Part shown: positions 33,586-42,186 of the stretch, piece after piece
How positions within the stretch are numbered: the stretch's first letter is position 1
Layout of the letters: each line of letters opens with the position of its first letter
From: Gp6-AA40 sp035293405
GTDB taxonomy: Bacteria; Acidobacteriota; Vicinamibacteria; Vicinamibacterales; UBA2999
Length of the DNA: 64,000 bases
Direction: 5' to 3'
NCBI GenBank assembly: GCA_035293405.1
Contig: DATDOE010000056.1
Coordinates: 1 to 64,000, forward strand
Notes under the pieces: model-generated
Seen by the model: only the letters and a program-made list of their open reading frames with translations
Databases searched by the model: none
What the model was told of the DNA's origin: nothing
Translations under genes and position numbers: made by a program

Positions 33586-36042
33586 ATGCTGCGAAACCAT
33601 CCCGCGTCTCGCCGACACGTGCCGTCGCAAGAAGGCGCATCCGACGGCGAGCTCCAGCGCGGTCACTGGTCCGTAGTCTTTCTGGCGGTCGCGGCCGGCA
33701 TCGCTATCGTCGCTCTCTCCGGGTGGCTACTGAACCTTCCCCTTCTTGCCAGCTATGGAGCCAGCCTTGCGACGATGAAGGCGAACACCGCCGTGGGATT
33801 CATCCTCACAGCGGCTGCAGCGTGGCTCGTTCAATCGGCTCGGACGGATGGTTGGCGACGAACGGCGGCGTCGGTCCTCGCGATCCTCGTGGTGCTCCTG
33901 GCGCTCTCGACGATAGCCGAGTACCTGCTCGAACAAGATTGGGGCATCGACGAAATCCTGTTGAGGGATACGACGGCGGAACCTGGCACGTACGCATCGG
34001 GACGGATGGGCGCCAATACCGCCCTTGGCCTTGGCTTCTGCAATGCAGCGATCCTCCTGTTCGCCACCAGATGGCGCAGAAGTGCCGTACTTGGGCAACT
34101 GTGCGCCGTCGTTGTCGCGTGCATCGCCCTCGTTGCCGTGTTGGGCTACGTGCACAGCGTCAGCAGCTTGTACGCCGTTCGCTCGTATACGCAGATGTCA
34201 GTGCCATCGACCATCGCGTTCCTGTTGCTCGCGGCCGGACTGCTTGCGATCTATCCGACGTTGGGGCCAATGAGTTCCGTCACCAGCCCCTATGCCGGAG
34301 GCATCATGATGCGCCGCCTCCTTCCTGCAACGCTCACAATTCCGTTCGGGTTTGCGTGGCTGGTCCAGCAGGGCGAACGTGTGGGCCTCTATCCATCGGG
34401 ACTCACGCTTCCCATCGTGGTGGCCCTGACGATCGCGAGCCTCACCGTCGTGCTCTATATCAGCGCCACCACCGTCAACAGCGCCGATGCGTCCCAGCGG
34501 GCGCTCGCCGAACAGCTCTCGGAATCGGAAGCGAGATTTCGCGGATTGTTTGACCACGTGGCGGAGGGCGTATTTCAGACGACGCCAGATGGACGGTTGC
34601 TCCTCGTGAATCCGGCGTTCGTAGACATGCTCGGGTACGACAGCGCAGAGGAACTGTTGCGCCATCAGACTCCGGACCTGTATGAGACCGACGAACAACG
34701 ACGCACTGTCGTGAGTGACCTTCAACGCGATGGGCAGATCCGTAATACCGAGGTTCAACTGAAGCGCAGAGATGGCACCAGCTTCCCGGCCCTCGTCAAC
34801 ATCCGTGTCGTTGAATATGACGGCGGTGACTACTACGAAGGTACCGTGACGGATGTCACAGAGCGTGCGAGACTCGAGGCTCGACTACGCCAAGCGCAGA
34901 AAATGGAGGCCGTTGGGCAGCTGGCTGGCGGCGTCGCCCACGACTTCAACAATATTCTGACGGCCATCCTCGGCTACGCGGAAGTCCTGTTAGATGAGTA
35001 CGAAGAAGGCGATCGACTACGACGTGATGTTGAGGAGATTAAAAAGGCCGGCAACCGGGCTGCGGGGCTCACGAGGCAGCTCCTGGCATTCAGTCGCCAG
35101 CAGGTCTTGCTGCCAACCGTCGTCGATCTGAACGCGCTCACCGACAACTTGGCAAGCATGCTGCGTCGCCTGATCGGCGGGCACATTCAGCTGTCCCTCG
35201 ACCTGGACGCCGACCTGGGTGCCGTCAGAGCGGATCCTGGACAGATCGAGCAAGTGATCATGAATCTGGTCGTCAACGCGCGCGACGCCATGCCCCGAGG
35301 GGGCCAGCTGACCATCGAAACCGCCAACGTTGATCTCGATGAGGAGTATTCGCGAAGCCATGGCATCGTCATGTCGGACTACGGACGCTTTGCCATGCTC
35401 GCCGTGAGCGATACCGGGATTGGCATGAGCGAAGAGACCAAGCGGAAGATCTTTGAACCGTTTTTCACGACCAAGCCTCGCCATCAGGGAACGGGGCTTG
35501 GCCTGGCAACGGTCTACGGAATCGTCAAGCAGAGTCGTGGGTATGTATGGGTCTACAGCGAGCCCGGTCAGGGGACGACGGTCAAGGTCTACTTGCCTGA
35601 GGTCGACGCACCGCTGGCGCTGATTCGCCACGAGACGGAAGAGAAGGAAGCCGTGGAAGGCGGTTCAGAAACCATCCTCCTGGTCGACGACGAAGAGTCC
35701 ATTCGCTTGCTGAGCCGAACATTCCTGGAGCGCCACGGGTATCGCGTGCTTGATGCGGCGAACGCGGTTGAAGCCTTTGAGACGCTCTCCAAACATCCTG
35801 AGCCCGTCAACCTGCTGTTGACTGACGTCATCATGCCTGGAGAGAGCGGGCCAGAATTGTTGCGACGCGTCCGAGTTATTCGACCTGACATATGCGTGCT
35901 TTACGTGTCCGGCTACGCGGATCAAGCGATCTTCAACCGTGAAATACTCGAGACTGGCGCCCCATTCCTGCAAAAGCCCTTCTCGCGGCCGGCTCTGGCG
36001 CGAAAGGTCCGCGATGTTCTCGATGCTCGGCTTGGCGCGTAA
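33586..36042 (+). CDS. Hybrid membrane sensor histidine kinase
   Basis: An 818-residue hybrid kinase. The N-terminal third has about eight membrane helices (for example WSVVFLAVAAGIAIVALSGWLL, LGQLCAVVVACIALVAVLGYV). A PAS domain follows (SEARFRGLFDHVAEGVFQTTPDGRLL). The HisKA box has the phosphorylated His in GGVAHDFNNILTAI at residue 452. The HATPase domain carries N (VNARDAMPRGG), G1 (VSDTGIGMSE) and G2 (GTGLGLATVYGIV) boxes. The C-terminal receiver has Asp in LLLTDVIMPG at residue 747 and Lys in FLQKPF. ATG at 33586 has GGAGG upstream; a TTG at 33541 is possible. No output regulator is adjacent. Confidence 0.93.
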   Translation: MLRNHPASRRHVPSQEGASDGELQRGHWSVVFLAVAAGIAIVALSGWLLNLPLLASYGASLATMKANTAVGFILTAAAAWLVQSARTDGWRRTAASVLAILVVLLALSTIAEYLLEQDWGIDEILLRDTTAEPGTYASGRMGANTALGLGFCNAAILLFATRWRRSAVLGQLCAVVVACIALVAVLGYVHSVSSLYAVRSYTQMSVPSTIAFLLLAAGLLAIYPTLGPMSSVTSPYAGGIMMRRLLPATLTIPFGFAWLVQQGERVGLYPSGLTLPIVVALTIASLTVVLYISATTVNSADASQRALAEQLSESEARFRGLFDHVAEGVFQTTPDGRLLLVNPAFVDMLGYDSAEELLRHQTPDLYETDEQRRTVVSDLQRDGQIRNTEVQLKRRDGTSFPALVNIRVVEYDGGDYYEGTVTDVTERARLEARLRQAQKMEAVGQLAGGVAHDFNNILTAILGYAEVLLDEYEEGDRLRRDVEEIKKAGNRAAGLTRQLLAFSRQQVLLPTVVDLNALTDNLASMLRRLIGGHIQLSLDLDADLGAVRADPGQIEQVIMNLVVNARDAMPRGGQLTIETANVDLDEEYSRSHGIVMSDYGRFAMLAVSDTGIGMSEETKRKIFEPFFTTKPRHQGTGLGLATVYGIVKQSRGYVWVYSEPGQGTTVKVYLPEVDAPLALIRHETEEKEAVEGGSETILLVDDEESIRLLSRTFLERHGYRVLDAANAVEAFETLSKHPEPVNLLLTDVIMPGESGPELLRRVRVIRPDICVLYVSGYADQAIFNREILETGAPFLQKPFSRPALARKVRDVLDARLGA

Positions 36043-36169
36043 ACGCACAGGCCTCAACGAGGGAGCCGGGTCGCCTCGCCACTACCCGGCTTGGCCCACG
36101 AAGCCAACCCTGAACAGGGTCGCGTCGTCCAACGTATAGCCAATCATTGAGTTGCCAGGAGGGCAGGCT

Positions 36170-36343
36170 ATGTCGTTATTGACGCGACTACTGGGTAAGA
36201 GCGCGCCACCAAAAGAGCGGATCCGGATCTGTGTAGAGTGCGGGATGCCCATAGCGGATCACAAGGATTGGTGTTCGATCCTGCGCGGCCAGAGAGAGAT
36301 GAAGCGCGCGGCTGAACAGCCCGCACAGACATCTCAGACCTGA
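36170..36343 (+). CDS. 57-residue Cys-containing protein
   Basis: A short hydrophilic protein with an N-terminal amphipathic segment (MSLLTRLLGKS) and three Cys in CVECGMPIADHKDWC, which with the His residue could bind one zinc. GGAGG precedes the ATG at good spacing. It has no recognised family. It follows the kinase by about 130 bases and precedes a repeat hairpin. Confidence 0.5.
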   Translation: MSLLTRLLGKSAPPKERIRICVECGMPIADHKDWCSILRGQREMKRAAEQPAQTSQT

Positions 36344-36365
36344 CAATTCACTCGGAATTCCTCGG

Positions 36366-36478
36366 ACACTCAACTCCCAATTCCCAAGATCTGACGCTGA
36401 ACCAACTCCCAAATTGTCTCTTTCTTGGGGAGTTGGGGGTTGGCTCACCGTTAGCTGTTGGGAGTTGGGCGTTGGCGA
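36366..36478. repeat. CCAACTCCCAA hairpin repeat, copy C
   Basis: Contains CAACTCCCAATTCCCAAG, the linker ATCTGACGCT, ACCAACTCCCAAA, then TTGGGGAGTTGGGGGTTGG, the linker GGCTCACCGTTAG and TGTTGGGAGTTGG. Arms pair as in the copies at 30766 and 33303. Confidence 0.82.
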
Positions 36479-36505
36479 GCGCAGGAGTATATTGCCCCCG
36501 TACCC

Positions 36506-37396
36506 ATGCGCTATTTGATTCTGGTGACCTTCGTGGTGGCGCTCGTCCTGGGCCCAGCGCCCGCCTCCGGCCAGCAGGTCGACCTCGCTGGCATGTGGTC
36601 CGCGTCGAAAGGAAACTTCGAGGAGCTGCCGCTGCGGGGAGACCCGGGCGTGGAAGTGGGCGAGTACGTCGGGATTCCCCTCAACGAGGCCGCCCGCCAG
36701 CATGCGGAGAGCTGGACGCCGACCATGCACTCGCTCCTCGAGTGGCAGGGCCGTCCGCACCCGGTGACCTACGCGATGCGGGCGCCGCGGCCGGATTTCC
36801 GAATGGGCCCGATCGTCGATCCCAAGACCGAGGCGCTCATCGGCTATACGGTCACTGGTTTATTCGGGCGGGCCGATCGCACAATCTGGCTCGACGGCCG
36901 CCCCCATCCCTCCAAGTACGCCGAGCACAAGTGGCAGGGCTTCTCCACCGGCGAGTGGGTTGGCGGAGCCCTCAAGGTCACCACGACGCACATCAAGTAC
37001 AGCTTCGTTCACCGGAACGGCATTCCACTCAGCCCATACGCGGTGATGACGGAGTACTACTGGCGCCGCGGTGACTTGCTGATACTCGCCATCATCATCG
37101 AGGACCCGATCTATCTGACGGAGCCGCTCGTGCGGACGTCCACCTTCCGGTGGGATCCGAACCTGACCATCCCCGCTCTGCTGCCGTTCGAGGTGGCTGA
37201 GGAGTTGCCTTCGTTGGAGAAAGGGCAGGTGCCCACCTATCCGCTGGGTACGAAACATCTCGAGTACGCGGAGAGGCATCACCTGCCGTTCGAAGCCACT
37301 CAAGGTGGTGCCCAGACGATGTATCCGGAGTACATGGCGCAGCTCGAGGAGCTGATGAAGGCGCGTCCCGCGATCACCAGCGCGGCTGCGAGGTAG
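36506..37396 (+). CDS. Secreted protein, acidobacterial family related to 59823-60863
   Basis: A 296-residue protein with a Sec signal (YLILVTFVVALVLGPAPASGQ). The mature domain contains the phrases RTIWLDGRPHPSKYAEHKWQGFSTGEWVGGALKVTTTHIK and MTEYYWRRGDLLILAIIIEDPIYLTEPL. The same layout (W-x-x-GRxHP, GxSxGxWxGD/GxLxVxTT, then a beta-rich tail) recurs in the protein at 59823-60863, so these are paralogues of an uncharacterised secreted family. The start at 36506 puts the signal at the N-terminus. Six bases separate it from the metallo-beta-lactamase-fold gene. Confidence 0.72.
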   Translation: MRYLILVTFVVALVLGPAPASGQQVDLAGMWSASKGNFEELPLRGDPGVEVGEYVGIPLNEAARQHAESWTPTMHSLLEWQGRPHPVTYAMRAPRPDFRMGPIVDPKTEALIGYTVTGLFGRADRTIWLDGRPHPSKYAEHKWQGFSTGEWVGGALKVTTTHIKYSFVHRNGIPLSPYAVMTEYYWRRGDLLILAIIIEDPIYLTEPLVRTSTFRWDPNLTIPALLPFEVAEELPSLEKGQVPTYPLGTKHLEYAERHHLPFEATQGGAQTMYPEYMAQLEELMKARPAITSAAAR

Positions 37397-37401
37397 GCCA
37401 G

Positions 37402-38409
37402 ATGGGAAGCCTGAAGCGCCTCGCCGTCCTGGCGTTCCTCGTCTCACTGTTGCCACCCGTGACTGGACGCCTGACGGCGCAGCAGGGCCGGCCGATGAAG
37501 CCGGCGTACGACGATGGCAACGTTGAAGTGCTGCCGGTGCAGGGCAACGTGCATCTGGTCGCCGGTTCGGGCGCCAACATCGCGGTGCAGGTCGATCCCG
37601 AGGGGCTGCTCGTCGTGGACTCGAGCGTGGCGACGATGAGCGAGAAGGTGCTGGCGGCGATCCGGACGATCTCGAACAAGCCGATCCGTCACATCATCAA
37701 CACCAGCGCAGACGAGCGGCACACCGGCGGCAACGAGAGCCTCTCGAATGCCGGGCGGAATCTCGAGGCTGGCATCGGCGGTCAGGGAGGCCGCGAGCCG
37801 GCGCGCCTCGACGGGGCGCCCATCATCGCCCACGAAAAAGTCCTCCACCGGATGAGCGGCCTGCTCGGCGAGCCGGCGCGCATGCCGTTTGGCGTGTGGC
37901 CTCACGACACCTTCTTCACGAGCATGAAGCAGCTCTATTACGGCGGCGAAGTCGTCGAGATGCTGCACGCCCCGGCGGCCTATACCGACGGTGATGTCAT
38001 CGTCTGGTTCCGGAGGTCCGACGTGGTGGTGGCGGGTGACGTGCTGTCCACGGTGACCTACCCGGTCATCGATGTCAGGCGGGGAGGCAGCGTGCAGGGC
38101 CTGCTCGACGCGTTGAACCGTATTCTCGATATCGCCGTTCCGGCGTTCAACAATCAGGGAGGCACGCTCATCATTCCCGGTCACGGACGGATCTGCAACG
38201 AGTCAGACGTCGCGGAGTATCGCGACATGACGACGATCGTCCGCGATCGCATTCAGATGATGATCGACACGCGCATGTCACTGGCGCAAATCAAGGCTGC
38301 CGGGCCGTCCAGGGACTACGATGGCGTCTACTCGACTCCCTCGTGGACCGGAGAGATGTTCGTCGAAGCGCTCTACAAGGATCTCAGTCGCGCCAGACCG
38401 CGCTCGTAG
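37402..38409 (+). CDS. Exported metallo-beta-lactamase-fold protein with degenerate metal site
   Basis: A 335-residue protein with a signal peptide (LAVLAFLVSLLPPVTGRLTAQ). The MBL fold is seen in VEVLPVQGNVHLVAGSGANIAVQVDPEGLLVVDSS, VVVAGDVLSTVTYP and LIIPGHGRICNES. The diagnostic HxHxDH is replaced by SADERH before TGGN, so only the last His remains; HxPAHTDGD is HAPAAYTDGD, losing another His. The Asp in AGDVL and the His in PGHG are kept. Hydrolysis by the usual dizinc chemistry is therefore doubtful. It is probably co-transcribed with the secreted protein six bases upstream. Confidence 0.85.
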   Translation: MGSLKRLAVLAFLVSLLPPVTGRLTAQQGRPMKPAYDDGNVEVLPVQGNVHLVAGSGANIAVQVDPEGLLVVDSSVATMSEKVLAAIRTISNKPIRHIINTSADERHTGGNESLSNAGRNLEAGIGGQGGREPARLDGAPIIAHEKVLHRMSGLLGEPARMPFGVWPHDTFFTSMKQLYYGGEVVEMLHAPAAYTDGDVIVWFRRSDVVVAGDVLSTVTYPVIDVRRGGSVQGLLDALNRILDIAVPAFNNQGGTLIIPGHGRICNESDVAEYRDMTTIVRDRIQMMIDTRMSLAQIKAAGPSRDYDGVYSTPSWTGEMFVEALYKDLSRARPRS

Positions 38410-38428
38410 TAACCCACTTGTACGTAGT

Positions 38429-38448
38429 GGCGGGTCTTAAGACCCGCC
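38429..38448. repeat. Palindrome GGCGGGTCT-TA-AGACCCGCC
   Basis: A perfect 20-bp palindrome after the MBL gene, preceded by CGTAGT. It belongs to the family at 23987, 30886, 40251 and 62543. Confidence 0.88.
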
Positions 38449-38476
38449 TAACCCATTCCCAACTCCCGGAGGCAGG

Positions 38477-39262
38477 ATGTCGAATGAAGACAAGGGGCCC
38501 GGAAGTCTGGATCTGCAGTTCGATCGCCTCGTTACCGATTCCCCGAGCTCGGTCGTTCCGAGCAGTCCCGCTGCGGTTTGCGCGGCTTGCCAATCGTTGA
38601 TCGCCACCGAGTACTACCAGGTCAACGGCACCACCGTCTGCGAACGCTGCCGTCTCGCCATTGAATCGCACGCCGAAACACCTGCGGGCATCGCGCCGCT
38701 CGTCAAGGCGGGAGCCTTCGGCCTTGGCGCAGGCCTTGTTGGCGCGGCGATTTACTACGCCGTCATCGCCATCGCCAACCTCGAGATCGGCATCGTCGCG
38801 ATTCTGATCGGCTATATGGTCGGCTACTCGGTGCGCAAGGGCGCCGGGGGACGCGGTGGGCGACGGTTTCAGATCCTGGCCGTTGCGCTGACCTACGCGT
38901 CTGTGGCGTTTGCCTATACGCCTCTGGCGATCCAACAGGCGATCGAGGCGAATCGCAAGGACGCAAAGTCTGCTGCCGCCCCCGCGAACAATGCCGGCCA
39001 ACCTGCTGTGGTGCAAGAGGACGCAGGCGATTCCGAAGCCGAGCCCGGTTCCCGTGGTCTCTTGCTGGCAGGCGCGGTGATGCTTGGTCTGATCGCAGCG
39101 CTTCCCGTCTTGGTGGTCTTCGGCGGCCTGCCCATGAGCCTCATCAGCGGCGCAATCATCTTCTTCGGGATGCGGCAGGCCTGGGTCATGACGGCCACAC
39201 CGCAGTTGCAGATCTACGGACCCTACCGCGTTGGCGCGGAGCCGACACCCACATCGACTTGA
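38477..39262 (+). CDS. Zinc-ribbon multi-pass membrane protein
   Basis: A 261-residue protein. Residues 35-62 hold a four-Cys zinc site (CAACQSLIATEYYQVNGTTVCERC). Membrane helices follow: AGAFGLGAGLVGAAIYYAVIAIA, IGIVAILIGYMVGYSV, a segment around ILAVALTYASVAFAYTPL, then a Pro/Ala-rich cytoplasmic linker and two C-terminal helices (LLLAGAVMLGLIAALPVLVVF, LISGAIIFFG). Function is unknown. It overlaps the M50 protease start by TTGA, so it is a likely partner or substrate of that protease. Confidence 0.7.
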   Translation: MSNEDKGPGSLDLQFDRLVTDSPSSVVPSSPAAVCAACQSLIATEYYQVNGTTVCERCRLAIESHAETPAGIAPLVKAGAFGLGAGLVGAAIYYAVIAIANLEIGIVAILIGYMVGYSVRKGAGGRGGRRFQILAVALTYASVAFAYTPLAIQQAIEANRKDAKSAAAPANNAGQPAVVQEDAGDSEAEPGSRGLLLAGAVMLGLIAALPVLVVFGGLPMSLISGAIIFFGMRQAWVMTATPQLQIYGPYRVGAEPTPTST

Positions 39263-40239
39263 CGTCGCACGACTGCACACACTGCGGCACGGAGCTCCCG
39301 CCGGACGCGCTCGCCTGTCCAGGGTGCGGAGCCCTGATCCACGCGGCGACGCTGAAGCAGGTCGCGGCCGAGGCCGAAGAGGCCACACGGTCGGGGTCGC
39401 TGCTGATGGCTCGGACTCACTGGACGAAGGCACTCGAGCTCCTGCCGGCGCATTCGCAGCAGCATGCGGTCATTCGTGGCCGCATTGCCGACCTGACCGC
39501 CCGTATCGGCACGGCCACCGACTCCTCGGCGTCGGCGGACAAGGGAGGCGCATCCTGGTGGACCGGCCTGGGTGGACTCGGTGCGATCGCGCTGTTGCTG
39601 GCCACGAAGGCGAAGTTCCTCCTGCTCGGACTGACCAAGGCGAGCACGTTCGTCTCGATGTTTGCGTTCTTCGGCGTGTACTGGTCGCTCTACGGCTGGC
39701 CGCTCGCGGGAGGGCTCGTCCTGTCGATCTACATTCACGAGATGGGGCACGTCGCGATGCTGCGCCGGCTCGGCATCGAATCAGGCGCGCCGCTCTTCAT
39801 TCCTGGCGTGGGCGCGGTCGTGATGCTGCGCCAGCACATCACCGATCCGCTGACCGATGCGAAGATTGGATTGGCGGGACCGGTGTGGGGCCTCGGCGCC
39901 GGGCTGACCGCCGCTCTCATCTACGCACTCACGGGCGCACCAATCTGGTTTGCGATCGCGCAGCTCACGGGATTTCTCAACCTGTTCAACCTGATCCCGG
40001 TCTGGCAGCTCGACGGATCGCGCGGGATGCATGCGCTTGCCAGGACCGAGCGATGGGTCCTGGTGGGCGCCATTGCCGTGGCGCTGCTGCTGACGGAGCA
40101 GCGCCTCCTCTTCATCGTCGGCGCCGTCGCGGTGTGGCGAGCGATGCAGAAAGAGCAAGGGCCAGGCGACGCTCGCGTGCTGGCGACGTTCGTCGCGCTG
40201 GTCTTCGCGCTCTCGCTGCTCGCGCGCGGTGTGAACTAG
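39259..40239 (+). CDS. M50 site-2-protease-like with zinc-ribbon N-terminus
   Basis: A 326-residue intramembrane metalloprotease candidate. Residues 4-28 form a zinc ribbon (CTHCGTELPPDALACPGCGALI). Residues 35-90 are a helical TPR-like linker (TRSGSLLMARTHWTKALELLP). The zinc site is HEMGH in YIHEMGHVAMLRR near residue 162, and the third ligand is Asp in PVWQLDGSRG; membrane helices surround both. It starts with TTG overlapping the preceding stop by four bases. Site-2 proteases cut transmembrane signalling proteins; the upstream zinc-ribbon membrane protein is a candidate. Confidence 0.85.
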   Translation: MTSHDCTHCGTELPPDALACPGCGALIHAATLKQVAAEAEEATRSGSLLMARTHWTKALELLPAHSQQHAVIRGRIADLTARIGTATDSSASADKGGASWWTGLGGLGAIALLLATKAKFLLLGLTKASTFVSMFAFFGVYWSLYGWPLAGGLVLSIYIHEMGHVAMLRRLGIESGAPLFIPGVGAVVMLRQHITDPLTDAKIGLAGPVWGLGAGLTAALIYALTGAPIWFAIAQLTGFLNLFNLIPVWQLDGSRGMHALARTERWVLVGAIAVALLLTEQRLLFIVGAVAVWRAMQKEQGPGDARVLATFVALVFALSLLARGVN

Positions 40240-40250
40240 GTTCGACGCAC

Positions 40251-40270
40251 GGCGGGTCTGAAGACCCGCC
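40251..40270. repeat. Palindrome GGCGGGTCT-GA-AGACCCGCC
   Basis: Follows the M50 gene by 11 bases and is itself followed by TCTACGG, as in the copy at 23987. Could act as a transcription or RNA-stability hairpin between convergent genes. Confidence 0.88.
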
Positions 40271-40321
40271 TCTACGGGACAGGCGCGTCCGCACGCTCTC
40301 CTTGCTTACCGAGTGGACCTC

Positions 40322-41113
40322 TCATTCGGTCTTCTGGGCGCGGCTCTGTCGAAGATAGTGAGGGCTGAACGACAGTCCGTAGGACGTCTTCTGGACGGCG
40401 GCGGCCTTGTGACGGTTGAACTCATCCCGTGACGCTTCAATCGCCTGCAGCTCCTCGCTCGTGCACGCGCGCATCGTGATCTGCTCGCGCGGTACGAAGA
40501 AGACCTGCCCGATCGGAAGGCTGTGCTCGACCGTGATCCCTTCCCCCGCCTGCAAGACGTAACGGAACTCGCTCTCGTGCGTGTACCAGTCGGTTTCCAC
40601 GCGCACCGCCAGCATCGGGGCCACCGGGCGCTCGATCATGTTGAGGATCGACGTGTACACCGTGTCCCAGCCCGGCGGCGTCTGGAAGTTGCTGGCCCCG
40701 CGCAGGGCCACGGCGCCCGACGGCGTACCCATGTCCTCCGGAACGAGAAAGGCGCGCATCACGGCCAGGGCCGCTTCGCGCGACAGCATCGGGGCGCCCA
40801 CGAACGTCACCTCTTCCTTCATCATGCCGACGCCGCCCACCGACAGGCTCAGCGTGACTTGAAAGATGGGCGTGCGCTTGCCGTCCTGTGTTTGCAGGTA
40901 GTAGACGAACCGGTATCGTCCGTCGCCCTCGTGCTCCACGAAGAGCGATTCCTTGGGCTCGAGCGCCGCGTACACCATGAAGCCGAGCGCGCTGCCGGCT
41001 TCGAGGACGGGACAGTGACGGGCATGCTGCGGCAGCAACGGCCGGGAGCCTTCTCGTCGCGGCGAGAGACCCACGCCCGGGCGCCTGGAGTTCGGGAAGA
41101 CGCGGACTTCCAT
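40322..41113 (-). CDS. Uncharacterised cytoplasmic protein
   Basis: A 263-residue protein with no signal peptide or membrane helix. The middle is mixed alpha/beta (FVEHEGDGRYRFVYYLQTQDGKRTPIFQVTLSLSVGGVGMMKEEVTFVGAP, then VYTSILNMIERPVAPMLAVRVETDW). The C-terminal helix is charged (ELQAIEASRDEFNRHKAA). I do not recognise a family with certainty; parts recall DUF6065-type proteins. Codon usage matches its neighbours and the frame is intact, so it is very likely a gene. Confidence 0.6.
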   Translation of the reverse strand: MEVRVFPNSRRPGVGLSPRREGSRPLLPQHARHCPVLEAGSALGFMVYAALEPKESLFVEHEGDGRYRFVYYLQTQDGKRTPIFQVTLSLSVGGVGMMKEEVTFVGAPMLSREAALAVMRAFLVPEDMGTPSGAVALRGASNFQTPPGWDTVYTSILNMIERPVAPMLAVRVETDWYTHESEFRYVLQAGEGITVEHSLPIGQVFFVPREQITMRACTSEELQAIEASRDEFNRHKAAAVQKTSYGLSFSPHYLRQSRAQKTE

Positions 41114-41127
41114 GCCCGTATCGTAAC

Positions 41128-41146
41128 GTAGTGTCCGGCCTCAGCC
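41128..41146. repeat. Dispersed repeat, partial inverted copy (GTAGTGTCCGGCCTCAGCC)
   Basis: Matches the family at 29386 with one change. Located in the short gap between two minus-strand genes. Confidence 0.7.
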
Positions 41147-41153
41147 GTCCGCC

Positions 41154-41555
41154 TTACACCGGCATCGGCCGTTGATTGTTGAGCGCCACCCACCCGCGCA
41201 CGATTCGATAGACGAACCAGAGCGCCACAAAACCCAGCGGAATCCAGGCGACCAACACCCCGATGCCAAAGGTGACGACCACGAACAGCCCGCAGAGAAC
41301 GACCCACAGCAGCCCGAACCAGAACGTTCGAATCTGCCAGCGGAAGTGCGATTCCAGCCAGGTGCCTCGCACGTCGCCACGTTTCACGTAGTTGAGGATC
41401 ACCGCAATGATCGACGGCCAGCCGGTGAGAAACGCCCCGATCACGGTGGCGGCACCGATGATTCCGGTGAGCAGGCTGAACGCATGCAACGCGTAGATGA
41501 CATGCGTCCAGGTCACGAGCGAGGCGTCTGCCTGCCGATGAGTGGCGCCGTTCAC
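41154..41555 (-). CDS. DUF4870-like membrane protein
   Basis: A 133-residue protein with three membrane helices: VIYALHAFSLLTGIIGAATVIGAFL, FWFGLLWVVLCGLFVVVTFGIG and VAWIPLGFVALWFVYRIV. The intervening loop IIAVILNYVKRGDVRGTWLESHFRWQIRTF is the signature of the DUF4870/Tic20-like family (YxxRxxxxGTWxxSHxRWQxRTF). Its function is not known. It lies on the same strand as the upstream lipoprotein gene. Confidence 0.8.
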   Translation of the reverse strand: MNGATHRQADASLVTWTHVIYALHAFSLLTGIIGAATVIGAFLTGWPSIIAVILNYVKRGDVRGTWLESHFRWQIRTFWFGLLWVVLCGLFVVVTFGIGVLVAWIPLGFVALWFVYRIVRGWVALNNQRPMPV

Positions 41556-41589
41556 GCGAGATGACCCATGCCCGTTATCGTATCCCTAC

Positions 41590-41988
41590 TCACTCGAACG
41601 GCACCTCCCGTTTGTAGGTCTTGCCGGCGATGTCCGTCGCTGACACCCGGACTGTCTTGATGCGTGTGACGCCGCGACGAAAACGCGCACCGCCTACCCC
41701 GGAGAAAAGATCGAACCGCACGTCTCGAGTCCCGCCGGACTCGACACGCGGCAGTTGCATCCGGTAGGGCCCCAACACGCCGGCCGGTACCAGCTCGATC
41801 AGGCCCTCGGCCAACGCGGAGCCAGACTGATTTCCGATGGTGATATAGGTTTGTGACACCGTGATCGTGAACGGCGCGCTGGCGTCGTCTGCCGCGAGTT
41901 TTCCACAGCCCGTTGTGAAGAACCCGGCCAGGACGAGGCTACCAGCAATGAAAGCGACGTGGGAGAGGGCACCCGACAGGCGATTCAT
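41590..41988 (-). CDS. Small lipoprotein of unknown function
   Basis: A 132-residue protein with a lipoprotein signal (AFIAGSLVLAGFFTTGC, lipobox TTGC). The mature part is a single predicted beta-sandwich (FTITVSQTYITIGNQSGSALAEGLIELVPAG, then RVESGGTRDVRFDLFS). The ATG at 41988 starts MNRLSGALSHVAF; upstream in-frame codons are unlikely. Likely located in the outer or inner membrane leaflet facing the periplasm. Confidence 0.68.
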   Translation of the reverse strand: MNRLSGALSHVAFIAGSLVLAGFFTTGCGKLAADDASAPFTITVSQTYITIGNQSGSALAEGLIELVPAGVLGPYRMQLPRVESGGTRDVRFDLFSGVGGARFRRGVTRIKTVRVSATDIAGKTYKREVPFE

Positions 41989-42186
41989 GAGCAGCTCCCT
42001 TCGTGAACGTTGACGCCGAGGGACTGGCCCGGACTGCACCGCACCGGTGGAATGGACACGTTAATACGCCCGGGAGCGGTGCCACGTCAACTGTGCCGGG
42101 ATGGCCGGGATGGCCGAGGGGGGATGTCGAGAACTGGCGGCGTGCTCCGACTTACCCATGAACACGCCAACAAGGAGGAGCACGAC

